Below are positions 29,982-41,203 of a stretch of 64,000 nt of DNA, in pieces. This stretch comes from Petunia secreta. Its lineage: Eukaryota > Streptophyta > Magnoliopsida > Solanales > Solanaceae. The notes under the pieces were generated by a model. The model ran no database searches, had not been told where the DNA came from, and saw only the letters and a program-made list of their open reading frames with translations. The DNA is taken from contig JARKIP010000005.1 in NCBI GenBank assembly GCA_029990175.1, positions 71,704,001 through 71,768,000 on the forward strand, given 5' to 3'. Made by a program: the position numbers and the translations under genes. Each line of letters opens with the position of its first letter. Positions within the stretch are counted from its first letter, which is position 1.

Positions 29982-30137
29982 TGTAAGTAACAAGACAATT
30001 GAGGAATTTCTATATAATCTATTCTAGAATACAATGATATATATACATGTGGAGATTAAGCTAATTATGGTAACTAGATATTCTAATCCCTATAAATCTG
30101 CTATTATCTTATATATAAGGTAAATAGATTCTCTACA
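29982..30137 (-). repeat. Copia 5' LTR
   Basis: 156 bp, same length as the partner. The LINE-A sequence resumes directly after it with the Cys cluster RCKCCTIP. Confidence 0.92.
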
Positions 30138-31145
30138 AGATTCACGCTAAGGAATAGTACAACATTTACATCTAGAAGCTTGCTGATTACCAAACTTTCT
30201 ACTAATAACATCATCCATGGGCAGCTTGCCCAAGGCAAGTCTCCATACGAGAAATGAAATTTTAAAAGGGATATTGGATTGCCATATCTTATTGTTAAAA
30301 CTTTCTCTGAGATGTGATGCTTTTAACGAGAGCCAAGCTATTTTGTTACCAAAGATCCCATCCTCACCGAGCGTCCATAATGCATAATCAGAAAGAAAAT
30401 TATTTCCAATTTCAACTGTACTGATATGTTGCAATATGTCAGAGCTTAAGACTTGACTTAGCTTTGTGAAGTCCCAGGTTCCATTACATATGAATTCTTT
30501 GACCTTCGTCCTCCCATATTTATTTCTTGACTGACAAAGATTAGTCAGGGCCCCTTTTCCTGTCTAGTTGTCCCACCAAAAGCAGCATTCCCCATCATTA
30601 ATCTTCCACATAATATTGGATTCAGTTTTATTCTTTATTTGCATCATTTGCCTCCATATGAGAGAAATGCCAGGAGCTTCTTTTTTTGCCACAGGGTGAC
30701 ATCTGCTGCACTATTTTGCTCTTAAGAATTGTGCCCAAAGGGAAGAAACAGACCTACATCTCCACCACCTCTTCATTGCTAAGGTGTTACTAATTTCATT
30801 CATGCTTCTAACCCCGATACCACCTTCTTCTTTTAGATGACACAATTTTTACCAAGAACTACAGTGGAAATTATTTTTGTCTCTGGAAGAACCCCAAAAG
30901 AAATTTGCAGAATATTTTTCCAAAAGTGTGAGAGTCCGTTTAGGAGGACTCATGGCAGAGAGAATATAAATGGGAATAGACTGAAATACATGCTTAATGA
31001 GTACCAGTCTTCCCCCCACTGATAACATCTTACCTTGCCATCCACTTAATCTATTTACTACCAAGCCATCAAAATATATAATAGTTATTGATATAAGGAA
31101 ATGGAAAACTTTTATCCATAAAGCCAGTTATTCTCATTTTGTTAA
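30138..31145 (-). pseudogene. LINE-A middle part: RT C-terminus and zf-RVT
   Basis: RLSGWQGKMLSVGGRLVLIK and FQSIPIYILSAM (about 31,050-30,960) are the conserved region after the RT thumb in plant LINEs. SNIPFKISFLVWRLALGKLP and then SRCKCC (about 30,300-30,150) form the zf-RVT domain. Several stops and frame changes are present. Confidence 0.85.
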
Positions 31146-32448
31146 CGGAAAAGGGTCAAAAATACCCTCGAACTATTGGAAATAGAGTAACTTTGCCCTC
31201 CGTTTGATTTTAGGTGCAAAAATACCCTCACCGTAAGCAAATGAGACCACTTTTACCCCTTCTATACTAATAAAAGTCCAACTCACATTAAATAAAATTA
31301 AAAACTATTTTTTTTGTTAGCATGGAGCTCCACGTAGGACTCCACAACTTATCTAGCAACTCTTTACCTTTCCTTTCTTCTACATTAGAGTACCCACCAT
31401 CCATAGCCACCCCTCCTAGAACATGATACTCCAAAGAAAGACAAAATCATTGAGCTCAAACATGCTTTACACTCCATTAAATCTTGAATCCCTTTAAAAC
31501 AGTGTATAGCTTCTCATTAAAATATTCTTCAGATCCTCATCACTGTCCAAGAATAAATTTGAGCATAAATCGGGTCTTCACGATTAGAAGTTACATTTTT
31601 GTGGATAATTATTCCCATAAAAGCATTTCTACTTTGGTTTCTCCATGATTCTAACTATTGAATATTCAATTTCTTCAAGTATCCTAAATGAATATCACCC
31701 AATTTTCTTGAGAAAAGAAGGAAACGAAAAGGCAATTGTCAATGTAAAACCTTATTGGTTGATCCAAGATATGACCTCTAACAAATACCCACGGTAAAAT
31801 ATTCAAATTGTATTTTTCCTCTTGTCATCATAATTTTTGAGAAGTTGAACTTTGTCTTCTTTCATTTTTCTTTTTGGAAAATTTTCTTCTTCTTCTTCTT
31901 CTTCTTACAATTGAAATTCAACGATTAATTAAAATGTCAAAGTCAAATAAGTGGACTTACATTTTTTGAATATTTTGTTGTTTTGGGAAGACTTGGTTGT
32001 TGGAGGTGGTGTATGGTGCAGTTATGATTGGAGCGACACAATGGAGATTATAGACAACCTTCAGTGGGTGTCTTTTTTAATTTTTAGCCATGCCATGGTG
32101 ACAGACAGTGGTGAAGCAAAGAATCTGAATAGTTGTTGATATTCAAAGAGAGAAGGGGGGGAGTGATGGGTGAGGGGAAGGAAAGTAAAAGGAGACGAGA
32201 AATGAAAATGAGGAAAAATGGAAAGAGAAAAAAGTTGCAGGGTAAGTGGTGGAGTCCTACGTGGAGCTCCATGCTAGCAAAAAGAATAGTTTTTAATCTT
32301 GTTTAGTGTGAGTCGGACTTCTTTTAGCATAGAGGGGTAAAAGTGGTTTCATTTGCTAACAGTGAGGGTATTTTTGCACCTAAAATCAAACGGAGGGAAA
32401 AGTTGCTCTATTTCCAATAGTTCAAGGGTATTTTTGACCCTTTTTCCG
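31146..32448. mobile_element. MULE-type fold-back element inserted in LINE-A, 1.3 kb
   Basis: Inverted repeats of about 250 bp start CGGAAAAGGGTCAAAAATAC at both ends and reach GGAGCTCCACGTAGGACTCC. A perfect 9-bp duplication TTTTGTTAA flanks it (31,137-31,145 and 32,449-32,457), the Mutator-superfamily signature. The interior of about 800 bp (31,390-32,210) shows no transposase or other coding motif. LINE sequence continues across the site. Confidence 0.93.
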
Positions 32449-32457
32449 TTTTGTTAA

Positions 32458-32680
32458 TCCTGCTTGGCGAAACCTTTGGATCAGTGATGAAAAAACTCTT
32501 TTCGTTGTTGACTTTTTGTCCAGATGCTCTCTCATACCTAATGATCTGCATATCACATATGCTTGAGAAAAACATCTTATTCAGGTTTAAGAGGCAAAGT
32601 GTTGCTGCGATATCTTCATGTTTAAGAGGCAAATTGTCGATGGCCTTTTTTTATTGTTCAATAATGGTGGTGCTATGAAC
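32458..32680 (-). pseudogene. LINE-A 5' surviving part of the reverse transcriptase
   Basis: YERASGQKVNNEKSFF and TDPKVSPSRINK match the RT segment after the FADD motif in plant L1-like elements. A 20-odd-base local duplication (TTTGCCTCTTAAAC) lies beside it. Homology fades beyond about 32,680, taken as the 5' truncation point. Confidence 0.75.
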
Positions 32681-32689
32681 GAAAATAGC

Positions 32690-32973
32690 CAAGACGATAT
32701 ATTTGGAAATCCAGAGGACTATATGTGGGACCCTGGCTAAATTGTGTGCACCCTGTGTGATAGGAGCAATATTTCAGAGTATATATAAGGGGTTTGTTTC
32801 AGTGTAGAGTTAGGCAATTAGTTAAGTAAAAGTCTGAGTTTCTCGCCTCCAATTCTTCTATGTTCCTTACCTCTTTTTTTATGAGTCTTCTCATCCCCCT
32901 TCCCTATCATTGTCCAAATTTCCTATTGTTGTTGTAATTTCTTGTTCAATAATTCAGAATTAGCTACCTTATT
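32690..32973 (+). other. Possible LTR remnant with TATA box
   Basis: AGTATATATAAGGGG at about 32,778-32,792 is followed by a T/C-rich stretch and TTCTTGTTCAATAATTCAG, resembling the R-U5 part of plant LTRs. The sequence continues past LINE-B at 36,261 and reaches ACAACAGGTGGTGTTGC, reminiscent of an LTR end plus altered primer site. No partner LTR was seen. Confidence 0.35.
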
Positions 32974-33124
32974 AGTTAATATAATCAAGTTTTTTTGGTA
33001 ATTGAACTTTTTATTACCAAATTACTATTACAGAACTAGGGGGTAATAGAGAACAGACCCCTCCTACTGGCAACCTTCTCATTACTGCTTAAAAACTAGA
33101 ATGCTACTCTCTAACATTGCATAA

Positions 33125-33874
33125 TCAAATACCTATCTGAGTATAGAAATCTAGTTGTGCTAATCTGATCTTCAGCTTGCCATAGAGAGACCCCTTGCAG
33201 TGTAATTCCTGGATGATAATTCTCACCATTGCTCCAACTTCACACTTCTTTTGTTCAAAAGCTCTACTGTTCCTTTCTAACAAGATATGATAGACAGCTT
33301 CTGCCATTGTCATTCTATAGAGTTCAGATTTAGCTCCTTTGCCTCTAGCATTCCTCTCTGCCCACTTTAGTTCCTCTTGCCATGTTAGCCCTTGCCGCTT
33401 GATACCTTGCCATGTTAGTAGTCTAGTCCACACCTCTTTAGCATAGCTACAGCTAAAGAACAGATGGTCATGACATTCATCCTCCATCTCACATAAGGGA
33501 CATGTAGCATTGTTAATAATCCTCCACTTCATAAGCCTATCCTTAGTAGGTAGTCTATTGTGGATAGCCAGGAGCAATATAAAATGCATTTTAGGGGGGC
33601 TGAGATTATTGCAGATCAGTATTCTCCAAGGGACTCTAGTAACATCACCTCTCAGCTTCAGGTAAGCATCCTTGATAGAGTAGGTGTCCATTCTTATCAG
33701 GTCTACCTCACTATATCCAGCTGCTTCTATGAATCTCTTAGAGCTAATGATCTTTTGAATCATCCATGAGGCCTGTTTAGCCTGGGTTTCCCACACTGCT
33801 TTCCCTTTAGTGTAGTAAGTATGTAACCACTGAATCCACAACCTATCCTTCTTCCTGCTGAGACTCCATAGCAA
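33125..33874 (-). pseudogene. LINE-B C-terminal zf-RVT domain
   Basis: A 249-codon open frame. FIEAAGYSEVDLIRMDTYSI precedes PPKMHFILLLAIHNRLPTKD, then CPLCEMEDECHDHLFFSC (Cys-X2-Cys...His-X3-His-type zinc-binding cluster) and a final helical region. The domain is thought to bind RNA or zinc in plant L1 elements. It is separated from the RT by a stop. Confidence 0.85.
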
Positions 33875-33901
33875 TTTGCCTATTGCAGCTTTGTTCCAGG
33901 C

Positions 33902-35389
33902 CTAAATGTCCAGCATGTTAATTCCTCCTGCAGCTTTAGGATCACACAGTTTAGACCAGGCCAACAAGACTTTTTTGGATGGGTTATTGCTACCAGTCCA
34001 CAGAAAGCACCTGCATATTGCCTCTACCTTCTTTATCACTTTCTTAGGTAGGATGAATATTTGAGACCAGTAGGACTGTATAGCAAATAACACACTCTTG
34101 ATCAGTTGAATCCTACCACTATAGGACAGGTATTTTGCTGTCCAGGTGGTAATTCTTTGCATCATTCTATCTAACAATGGTTGATATTGGCTAACAGTTA
34201 TTCTCTTGGTACTTAATGGCACTCCCAAGTACTTGAATGGCAACTCACCCTTCACAAATCCTAGCTTCTCCAGTATAGCCTGCTGACTATCCTCCTGAAC
34301 CCCTCCAAAATAGATGGAACTTTTTTCTTTGTTTGCTTGAAGGCCTGAGGCATCCAAGAACTCTTTGAAACCTTTATACACCAGCTCTACAGATATTACA
34401 TCTCCCCTGCTAAATAATAGCAAGTCATCAACAAAGCTGAGTTGTATGATGTTCAACTTATCACATCTGGGGTGAAAGTTGAAGTCAGGGTTCTTGCTTA
34501 GCTGTTTTAGAACTCTTGTCAGATATTCCATAGCTAAGACAAATAAGAAAGGCGACATAGGATCTCCTTGCCTCCATCCCTTCCTAGCTGGGAATGGCTT
34601 AGTAGGCTAGCCATTAATAATGATTGAATAGGACACTGTAGTCACACACTGCATGATCCAGCTCACAAATTTCTCAGGGAAATTTAAGTATTGCAAGACC
34701 TGCCCCAAGTAAGGCCACTCTATAGAATCATAGGCCTTTCTCATATCAATTTTCAGCATACATCTAGGTGAGATGCCCTTTCTGTTGTATTTCTTCACTA
34801 ACTCATGACTCATGATTATATTGTCTGTGATGATTCTCCCTGGTACAAAGGCCGATTTCCCCTTATCTATTAGACCCTCCATTACACTTTGTAGTCTCTT
34901 AGTTAGGACTTTGGAGATGATCTTGTATAGGGTTGTACAACAGGATATAAGCCTGAATTCAATTCTGCACATTAGGAATTAGAGTAACTGTTGCGCAATT
35001 AATAGGTTCATACATTACTCCTGTGCTAAAGAATTGCATGACAGCTTCTGTGACATCATCCCCTATGGTAGTCCATGTTTTTTTGAAAAAACATGCATTC
35101 ATGCCATCACATCCTGGGGCTTTTAGGTCTCCAATATCCTGTAGAGCTAAGAAGATTTCCTCCTTGGCAATGGGCTTTATCAGCTGAAGTTGTTGTTCTC
35201 TATTAACCACAGGTCCATCTCTCCCAGGATTTCTTCTTCAACACCTTCTTTGCTTTGAACTATGCTTCCAGTGGCAGTAACCAGGCTCTGGATTTTATTC
35301 TGGGCAGACCTATTCTTAATGCTAGCAAAGAAAAAGGCTGTGTTAGAATCTCCCAGTTTGAGCCATTGTATTCTAGACTTCTGCCTCAT
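33902..35389 (-). pseudogene. LINE-B reverse transcriptase
   Basis: Consecutive frames give KAPGCDGMNACFFKKTW (about 35,130), RIITDNIIMSHELVKKYNRK (about 34,830), LKIDMRKAYDSIEWPYL with the first catalytic Asp, SPFLFVLAMEYLTRVLK, and QLSFVDDLLLFSRGD with the FVDD catalytic pair (about 34,430), ending at GGINMLDI. Breaks near 34,965 and 34,590 remove continuity. RT signature residues are preserved, so decay is moderate. Confidence 0.9.
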
Positions 35390-35398
35390 AACACTTTC

Positions 35399-36229
35399 TT
35401 ATACATTGGACCACTTCTCCAAACTCTTTTTTAGTTCTTTTTCAACAATCAACAGTTCTTGTTGGTGGCCTGCTCTGAGTTGTTCTTGAACTTCCTGCAG
35501 CTGTCCTCTAACATCAAGTACTTTTTGATCAATACTACCCACCTCAGTCCTGTTCATGCTCTTGAGCCCTATCTTCACCTGTTTAATATTCAGCCAGACT
35601 CTTTTCATAAGGTTCTGCTTCTTTGGGACCTGCCATGCTTCTTTAACTACCTCTATGAAATTTTGCTGATATGCTAAGTAGTTAAAGAACCTGAAAGGTT
35701 TAGGCTCTCTCAGCACCACTGTGTCTACTTGCAAGCTTAAAAGAGAGTGATCCGAGCATCCTGGGTCAAGGATATTCACCTCTAGGGTGTCCATTGTATG
35801 CATCCACTGTGCATTTACAATGGCTCTATCTATTTTACTATGGACTCTCCAATTACACCATGTGTAGGTGCTCCCTATAGCTTTTAGTTCTGTAGAGCCT
35901 GTGTCCTCTAGAAACTGTCTCATATCTATCATTTCAGCATCTTGTACAGGGTTCCCTAGGATTCTGTCATCAGCATCTTTTACAGCATTGTAGTCACCTA
36001 TGGCTAGCCAAGGCCCCTGGCACAGGTTATGCAGCATCTTCAGTTCAGCCCACAGCTTCTTTCTATCCTCTACTCTATGCAAACCATAAACAGCAGTCAA
36101 GTGGAACCTTGTTCCTTTGTTCCTCACATTAACCATTCCATGCATACACTGAATTGACTCATGCAGCAGGTGGAATTCAATATCTTGAGGGTTCCACATA
36201 ACAAGGATTCTGCCCTTTGGACTTTGAGT
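35399..36229 (-). pseudogene. LINE-B endonuclease domain (EEP family), N-terminally truncated
   Basis: The frame reads GRILVMWNPQDIEF, then AVYGLHRVEDRKKLWAELK, GPWLAIGDYNAVKDADDR (catalytic GDxN), GSTYTWCNWRVHSKIDRAIV (catalytic Asp of KIDR), and DPGCSDHSLLSL (catalytic SDH). These are hallmarks of the apurinic-endonuclease-like fold that nicks target DNA. The first strands, with the catalytic Asn and Glu, are lost by truncation. Confidence 0.9.
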
Positions 36230-36581
36230 GGACTTTGAGTGGAGTTAATATAATCAAGTTTGTTTCCTTACTGTTGAATTGAGTTGTGAGTAGTAGAGGT
36301 TACAACAGGTGGTGTTGCTTCAAGATAAGTTGTTGTGGCTGGTGAGTGGTGGACCTTTTGGTTGTTATAAAAAATGTGATTGAAGCAGTTGTTACGGTGA
36401 TGGCGGTGAACACGGAAGTTAGTGGTGAAAGTAGTGGTTACTGTGCGTATACCATGGTGGAGGTGGTGAAGGCAAAAGAAGACGAAGTTGATAGAAGAAA
36501 ACTTTATGAAAGGTCAATCTCATCCGTCTCAAAAGATTTGTGATTCTACCAGCATCGTGTGTCTTATAGATATATTTTTAA

Positions 36582-36631
36582 GGAAAATTTACACCACATG
36601 ACTACCCTAATAGCTAATTACAAAAAATACC
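36582..36631. repeat. MULE terminal fragment
   Basis: GGAAAATTTACACCACATGA and the bases after it match, in inverse orientation, the right end of the MULE at 57,194-58,169 for about 48 bp. No other end was found, so it is a fragment or solo end. Confidence 0.65.
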
Positions 36632-36640
36632 GATACTTTA

Positions 36641-36870
36641 GGGGTCGTTTGGTTCAAAGTGGATAATCCTGGGATTATAAATCTCGGGATTAAAATTTGG
36701 ACTAAAAGTGGGATAAATAAACCCACCTCCTATATGGGATTAGTTAATCCCATGATTTTGGGATAAAAGCTCTTTCAACTTAGCTAATCCCAATAACCAA
36801 ACATGGGATTAATTTAGTCCCAAATTTAATCCCGGGACTATTAGTCTAATCCCACCAACTAAACGACCCC
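36641..36870. mobile_element. MITE with GGGGTCGTTTGGT ends, 230 bp
   Basis: The left end GGGGTCGTTTGGTTC pairs with the right end CCAACTAAACGACCCC. The interior is built from GGGATTA and TAATCCC repeats that fold on each other. The target duplication is unclear, so the superfamily (hAT or PIF/Harbinger) is left open. Confidence 0.75.
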
Positions 36871-38320
36871 AGGCCTCAAGCTGTCTTTGTAATCAGGTTT
36901 GACTCGTCGGTTAAGTGACTTTGTTTGAAATTTCACAGGGTTATTGATCGTAGTTTTTACACCCGTTCAAACTGGGATGGTTTTTCAAAAAATCGCTTGT
37001 GTCTTGTTTCTTCTTATTCTCTTGTTAGTTTTTCTTAACTGCTGAAACTAGTTTAGAACAACACTTGGAACTAATTCTTCAAAGTTATTTCCAATCTTAT
37101 TTAAGAATTATAAGGTTGTGAGAATCGTTAATGACCCAATTCATTGCCCACCCCATCTTATGTCGTGTGTGTGCCAAAACTAACCGTGCATTTTGGCGTT
37201 GTATATATCAAAGTATATGCTCAAGAGGCCATCAGATTTCCTCAAGTCTCTCTCATGGGCCTCGACTGCAACTGGCAATGCTAAATAGGTTTATTGTACA
37301 TGTCCTTGTTATCTTGATGATCCAGACTGGCTGAAAATGAAAACTTGATAATGAAGTCATCGTACGATAGAATGTATGCATTAATTCCACTTGAATGGTA
37401 CAAACTTGAATGACTACTATGATGATACTCTCCAAAAATTTGTATGGGGCTGGCTAGAATTGGCCAAGGCAGATTCCATACATAAAGTGCAAAAAGCTGT
37501 CAGTTAGCAGTAGACAACTGTTGTGAAGTGTGGTACCCAACTCTATCACTGGCTCAACCATATGATAACATAAAAAGATTTGCATCAAACTTTCTGGACC
37601 AAATTAGAATATGGCCCCTTCATTTCATTTCTAAAATAAATTGTTACTCAAAATGGATGATAGAAGGTTCAGACTATCGGAACAACCCCCCAGCTCCTCC
37701 TCAAATAAGAAAAAGTTAATTGAATCCAATTTTTAATTTAAATGGTAACGATTTATCCATCGGTCTACTTGGTAAACAGTAGTTAGAAGATCATTAAAAA
37801 AATTTAACTATAGACGTAGTGTTCAAATTGTGACAGTTTGACTACTCTCTTTTCCTCCATTTAAAAGAAAATTATTGCTCTATAGTCAGTATAATTAACA
37901 GTTTCTGAATAGTTAATTTTGACAAAAAATTGCAATTTTAAACTCATAGGGAAAGACAATATGGCACATATATGAACCATTTGTTTAGTTGGATAACTCT
38001 TCATGAATCATTATACCTTCTCTCTTTTTTCTTTTTTTTTTTTACTGCTTTCATGTATTTTTTTTTCTTCGTGAGACTTGACCGTGAGAATAACTTCCTC
38101 CTAGTCCGCTAATAATGACAGATATGGCGTACAAAAACGAAGAAAACAATTATCTGCTCCTAATAACATTTTTCATTCTCTTTGGAAAATGCAGCAATTA
38201 TAACAAGAAAACCAAAAAATAAAAAATAAAATAAAGAATGATAGAGTAATTGTACCAAACATCCAAAATGACATCTTCTTGGAACTAATCTTAGGAATAA
38301 ATTTCAAAAACAAAAAATTA
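36871..38320. other. Intergenic, 3' flank of the receptor gene
   Basis: AT-rich with T-rich runs. No coding or repeat structure is recognised. The last 100-150 bases are probably the 3' UTR of the receptor gene. Confidence 0.5.
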
Positions 38321-40989
38321 TCATGACTCTGAAGAAGAATTACTAGTAGTAAACATCTCTGCTTTTCTTCCTCTGTTCTCTTTTTTCCTAATATCTTCAA
38401 TCGTTTTTTCCACAAAATTCATTTTTGGACGATCTTTTGGACATGTAGCCAAACAAGCCATAGCCACTTTCAGAAGTGCCACCATTTCATCTTCCCTTTC
38501 TTTGTACCTTGCAAGTTCAAAATCAAACACATCCCAAGTCCATTCTTTATTATTCACAACACTTTGTACCCATTTTGCTAAACTTGTAATTTCTCCTTCA
38601 CTTGTTGCCACTTTCCCTGTCAAAATCTCTAGTAAGATTACTCCAAAGCTATACACATCGCTCTTCTGAGACCATTTTCTTGGTGTTTTATTTGTGTTCG
38701 TATCGTTCATATCGAATGATGAAGATGGCATTTGTAAGAGCAAGTGGAGACATATATCAGAGATGCAGGCATTGCCATAGTGATCAATTATTATGTTTGA
38801 TGATGTGAAATTTCCATGACAAAGTTTGGTTTTGTTGTAGCTGTGCAAAAAGGCAAGGCCTCTTGCTGCTCCTAATGCATATTTTAATCTTGTGCTCCAG
38901 TCTACTGGTGTTCTTCCTGGTCCACGATTTCCTGTGGAACACACAAACTTATTACTCCACTAGTATTTTTCAAGATGGTCATTAGTACATATTTTCACTT
39001 GATTCTTTAGTTATGTAGATTACTATAAGCAAGACTGTATTTTTCTTCGTCTCAATTTCTTTTCACTACAATATAATGACTCAATGAGTTAACTAACCGT
39101 GTAAAAGAATTCTCACACTATCACATCACTCACAAAATAATGCGAGTAATCAATTATACCGATTATATGAGAAACAAGGTGCGTGCCAACATGTGAAAAT
39201 ACATTCATAGTGTCATGTCCGAATAATCTCAAATATATGCAAGTTTTGTCATGTCCTTATTCTGAGCTAAATTTGCATTGATTATAAGAAATTGTAATAC
39301 TTTAAACTTTGGAATTGAGGAAAAACAAGAAGAAGAAATTACCATGTAAGAGGTTGTGGAGGCTTCCATTGGGAAGAAAATCATAGACAAGAAGTAACTC
39401 TTCTTTGGAAGAATAATAAGCTCTAAGGGGCACAACATTAGGATGTCTCAACCCACCAATGAGTCTCAAAAATCCATCCACATCTTTCATTTTCTTTAAC
39501 TTCTCAATTACTCTCTTCACAACCACCACATCTCCACCATCTATTGCAACTTTATAAGTAGTTCCAACACTCCCTTTTCCTAACATCTCAGCTGAAGCCT
39601 TCAACAAATCATCTACTTTTGCAAAACCTTTGCACCCTTCAAAACAAACCATAGTTGAGAATTGATCACTTTTCCTATCCCTTATGACACCATATTCAAA
39701 TGAATGGTACAAACTTGAATTACTACTATCATGATACTTCTTCACCTTATAAGTTTCTTTTTCTTTATTCTTCTTTTTGTAATAACAACACCATGTTATT
39801 GCCAAAACTGTCATCATAACTGCCACTGCATCAATTGTAACTATCAGAAGCAACATGTTTTCACCCAAACTCTTCTTCCTTTGAGTAGGAAATTTAAACT
39901 GTGAGGGATCAGTACTCATCACAGTTGGATTACTACTAACTGTTTCACTCGGGCAAATTGAACGTAATGGATATCCACACAAGTGAACATTTCCTGCAAG
40001 AAAAAATACATTAGCTTTTACAATTTCAATTTTTGATTTTCAAACAACAATATGAAAAACAAGGAAACATTGAGTCCTGTTGGGCGGGTTGGGTGATGAC
40101 CTGCTTTTTTTCGAAGGTCATCACCGAATTTTTCATTTTAGAGAGAAATTAAGTCCCCGTGCCCATCGAGCTAACGGGGAATTAATATATAGTCGATAAG
40201 AAAAATAATATTGCAAATTCACGTTGATTCGCTCATCTTAACCAAGCCCATTTTAACAGACCAGTTTATTGATTTTACTCGCTCAAGTTTGATCCAACTC
40301 GTCCAATTTTTAACTTTACCTGCAAAGGATGCCACTGGAAATTTGGACAGCCAATTTGGAATTTTCCCAGTAAAATTGTTGCCAGAAACATTGAAGTCTA
40401 AGAATGAAGCAGCAGGTCTTGTTTCATCCACACCAAGTGATCCACTAAAGGAATTAAACTCAAGTCGTAGAGTCATCAAATGTGGCAATTGATTCAACTC
40501 TTTCAAAGGAATCTCACCATAGAAATTATTGTACGACAAATCGAGTCGTCGTAGGCGTTTTAAATGTTGAATCCCAGGAGGGAATTCACCAGAAAAGTTG
40601 TTGTGAGAGAGATAAAGGTGTTTAAGATTAGGCCAAGAGTTGAAATTTGGAATTGATGAGAGAAAATTATGGTGTAAACTTAGGTGACGAATTTGTGTAA
40701 GTTGAGTTAAAGGTTCAGTTGAACCTGTAAGATTTAAGTGATTGAGTACAAGTTTTATGACACGATGTGTCATGGGGTGGCACGTAACACCTTGCCATGA
40801 AGTACATGGGTCATTTGAATTGGAAAAATTGGACCAAGAAGTAAGAAAATTGGAAGTGTCAACTGTGGACTTGAAGGCTAAAAGAGCTGAGAAATCATTA
40901 GAATGAGATATGGTGAAGAAGATGGAGAGGAATAGTGAAAATGAGAGAATTTTAGAGAAAGAAATGTGGTTTGGATACAGAGCTACCAT
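38321..40989 (-). CDS. LRR receptor-like protein with pseudokinase domain (LRR-III type)
   Basis: Three exons (40,989-40,320; 39,993-39,343; 38,931-38,321) join in frame to 643 aa. The order is: signal peptide, residues 1-30 (ILSFSLFLSIFFTISHS); N-cap, DFSALLAFKS...DPCTSWQGVTCH; about five leucine-rich repeats to about 205; FAGNVHLCGYPLRSIC at about 222; transmembrane segment at about 270-293 (MLLLIVTIDAVAVMMTVLAI); kinase-like domain from about 348. The Gly-rich loop LGKGSVGTTYKV and Lys383 remain. HRDLKxxN is HGNFTSSN (479-486), DFG is SDI (498-500), and no APE precedes KWSQKSDVYSFGV. It should sit at the plasma membrane, perceive or co-perceive a ligand, and signal through partners rather than by phosphotransfer. 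Loss of these motifs is common in this subfamily. The ATG at 40,989 is chosen because it directly precedes the signal peptide. Intron sites are canonical. Confidence 0.93.
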
Positions 40990-41203
40990 TATTTTGTGAA
41001 GTGCTGTGTTTTCTTTGGTTAAGTTTAGTATAAGAAGGAGAATGAAGAAGTAAAATGGTTGTCTGTGATATACCATCCAACTATTATGATGTTGACATGA
41101 CCGTTACACTTGATAATTTCTATTTTTCCCACCTTTTGTATTCCTTAATTTGCAAAGAAGTTCCCCTTTTCGAGATTTTTGGGAGAGCAGACAAGGTTCA
41201 ACC

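Larger units (their letters stand above)
25410..30137 (-). mobile_element. Copia LTR retrotransposon inserted in LINE-A, 4.7 kb
   Basis: LTRs of 156 bp each (25,410-25,565 and 29,982-30,137) begin TGTAAGTAACAAG and end ATTCTCTACA. A TGGTATCAGAGC primer-binding site abuts the 5' LTR on the minus strand, and an ACTTGAGGAGGAG polypurine tract abuts the 3' LTR. The internal order is leader, zinc knuckle/protease, integrase, reverse transcriptase, RNase H, as in copia. LTRs differ at about 7 of 156 sites, so it is older than the other full-length elements here. Flanking pentamers (TTGAA and AGATT) do not match. The insertion point is instead supported by the LINE reading through on both sides. Confidence 0.93.
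23945..32680 (-). mobile_element. LINE-A (L1-type), 5'-truncated and split by two insertions
   Basis: Three collinear minus-strand pieces form one LINE: 32,680-32,458, 31,145-30,138 and 25,409-23,945. A MULE (31,146-32,448) and a copia element (25,410-30,137) interrupt it. Joined, the pieces run from the end of the reverse transcriptase, through the zf-RVT domain, into an RNase H domain and 3' UTR. The T-rich run near 23,930-23,945 on the plus strand would be the poly(A) tail. I could not find a target duplication, because the 5' boundary is indistinct. Confidence 0.8.
32991..36242 (-). mobile_element. LINE-B (L1-type), 3.25 kb, 5'-truncated with 18-bp target duplication
   Basis: The flanking repeats AGTTAATATAATCAAGTT at 32,974-32,991 and 36,243-36,260 are identical. 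They define the inserted piece almost exactly. It reads on the minus strand from within the endonuclease domain through reverse transcriptase to the zf-RVT domain and a short 3' UTR. Its 5' end starts mid-domain with a tandem GACTTTGAGTG repeat, as common for target-primed insertions. Coding frames are long but interrupted about five times. Confidence 0.95.
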
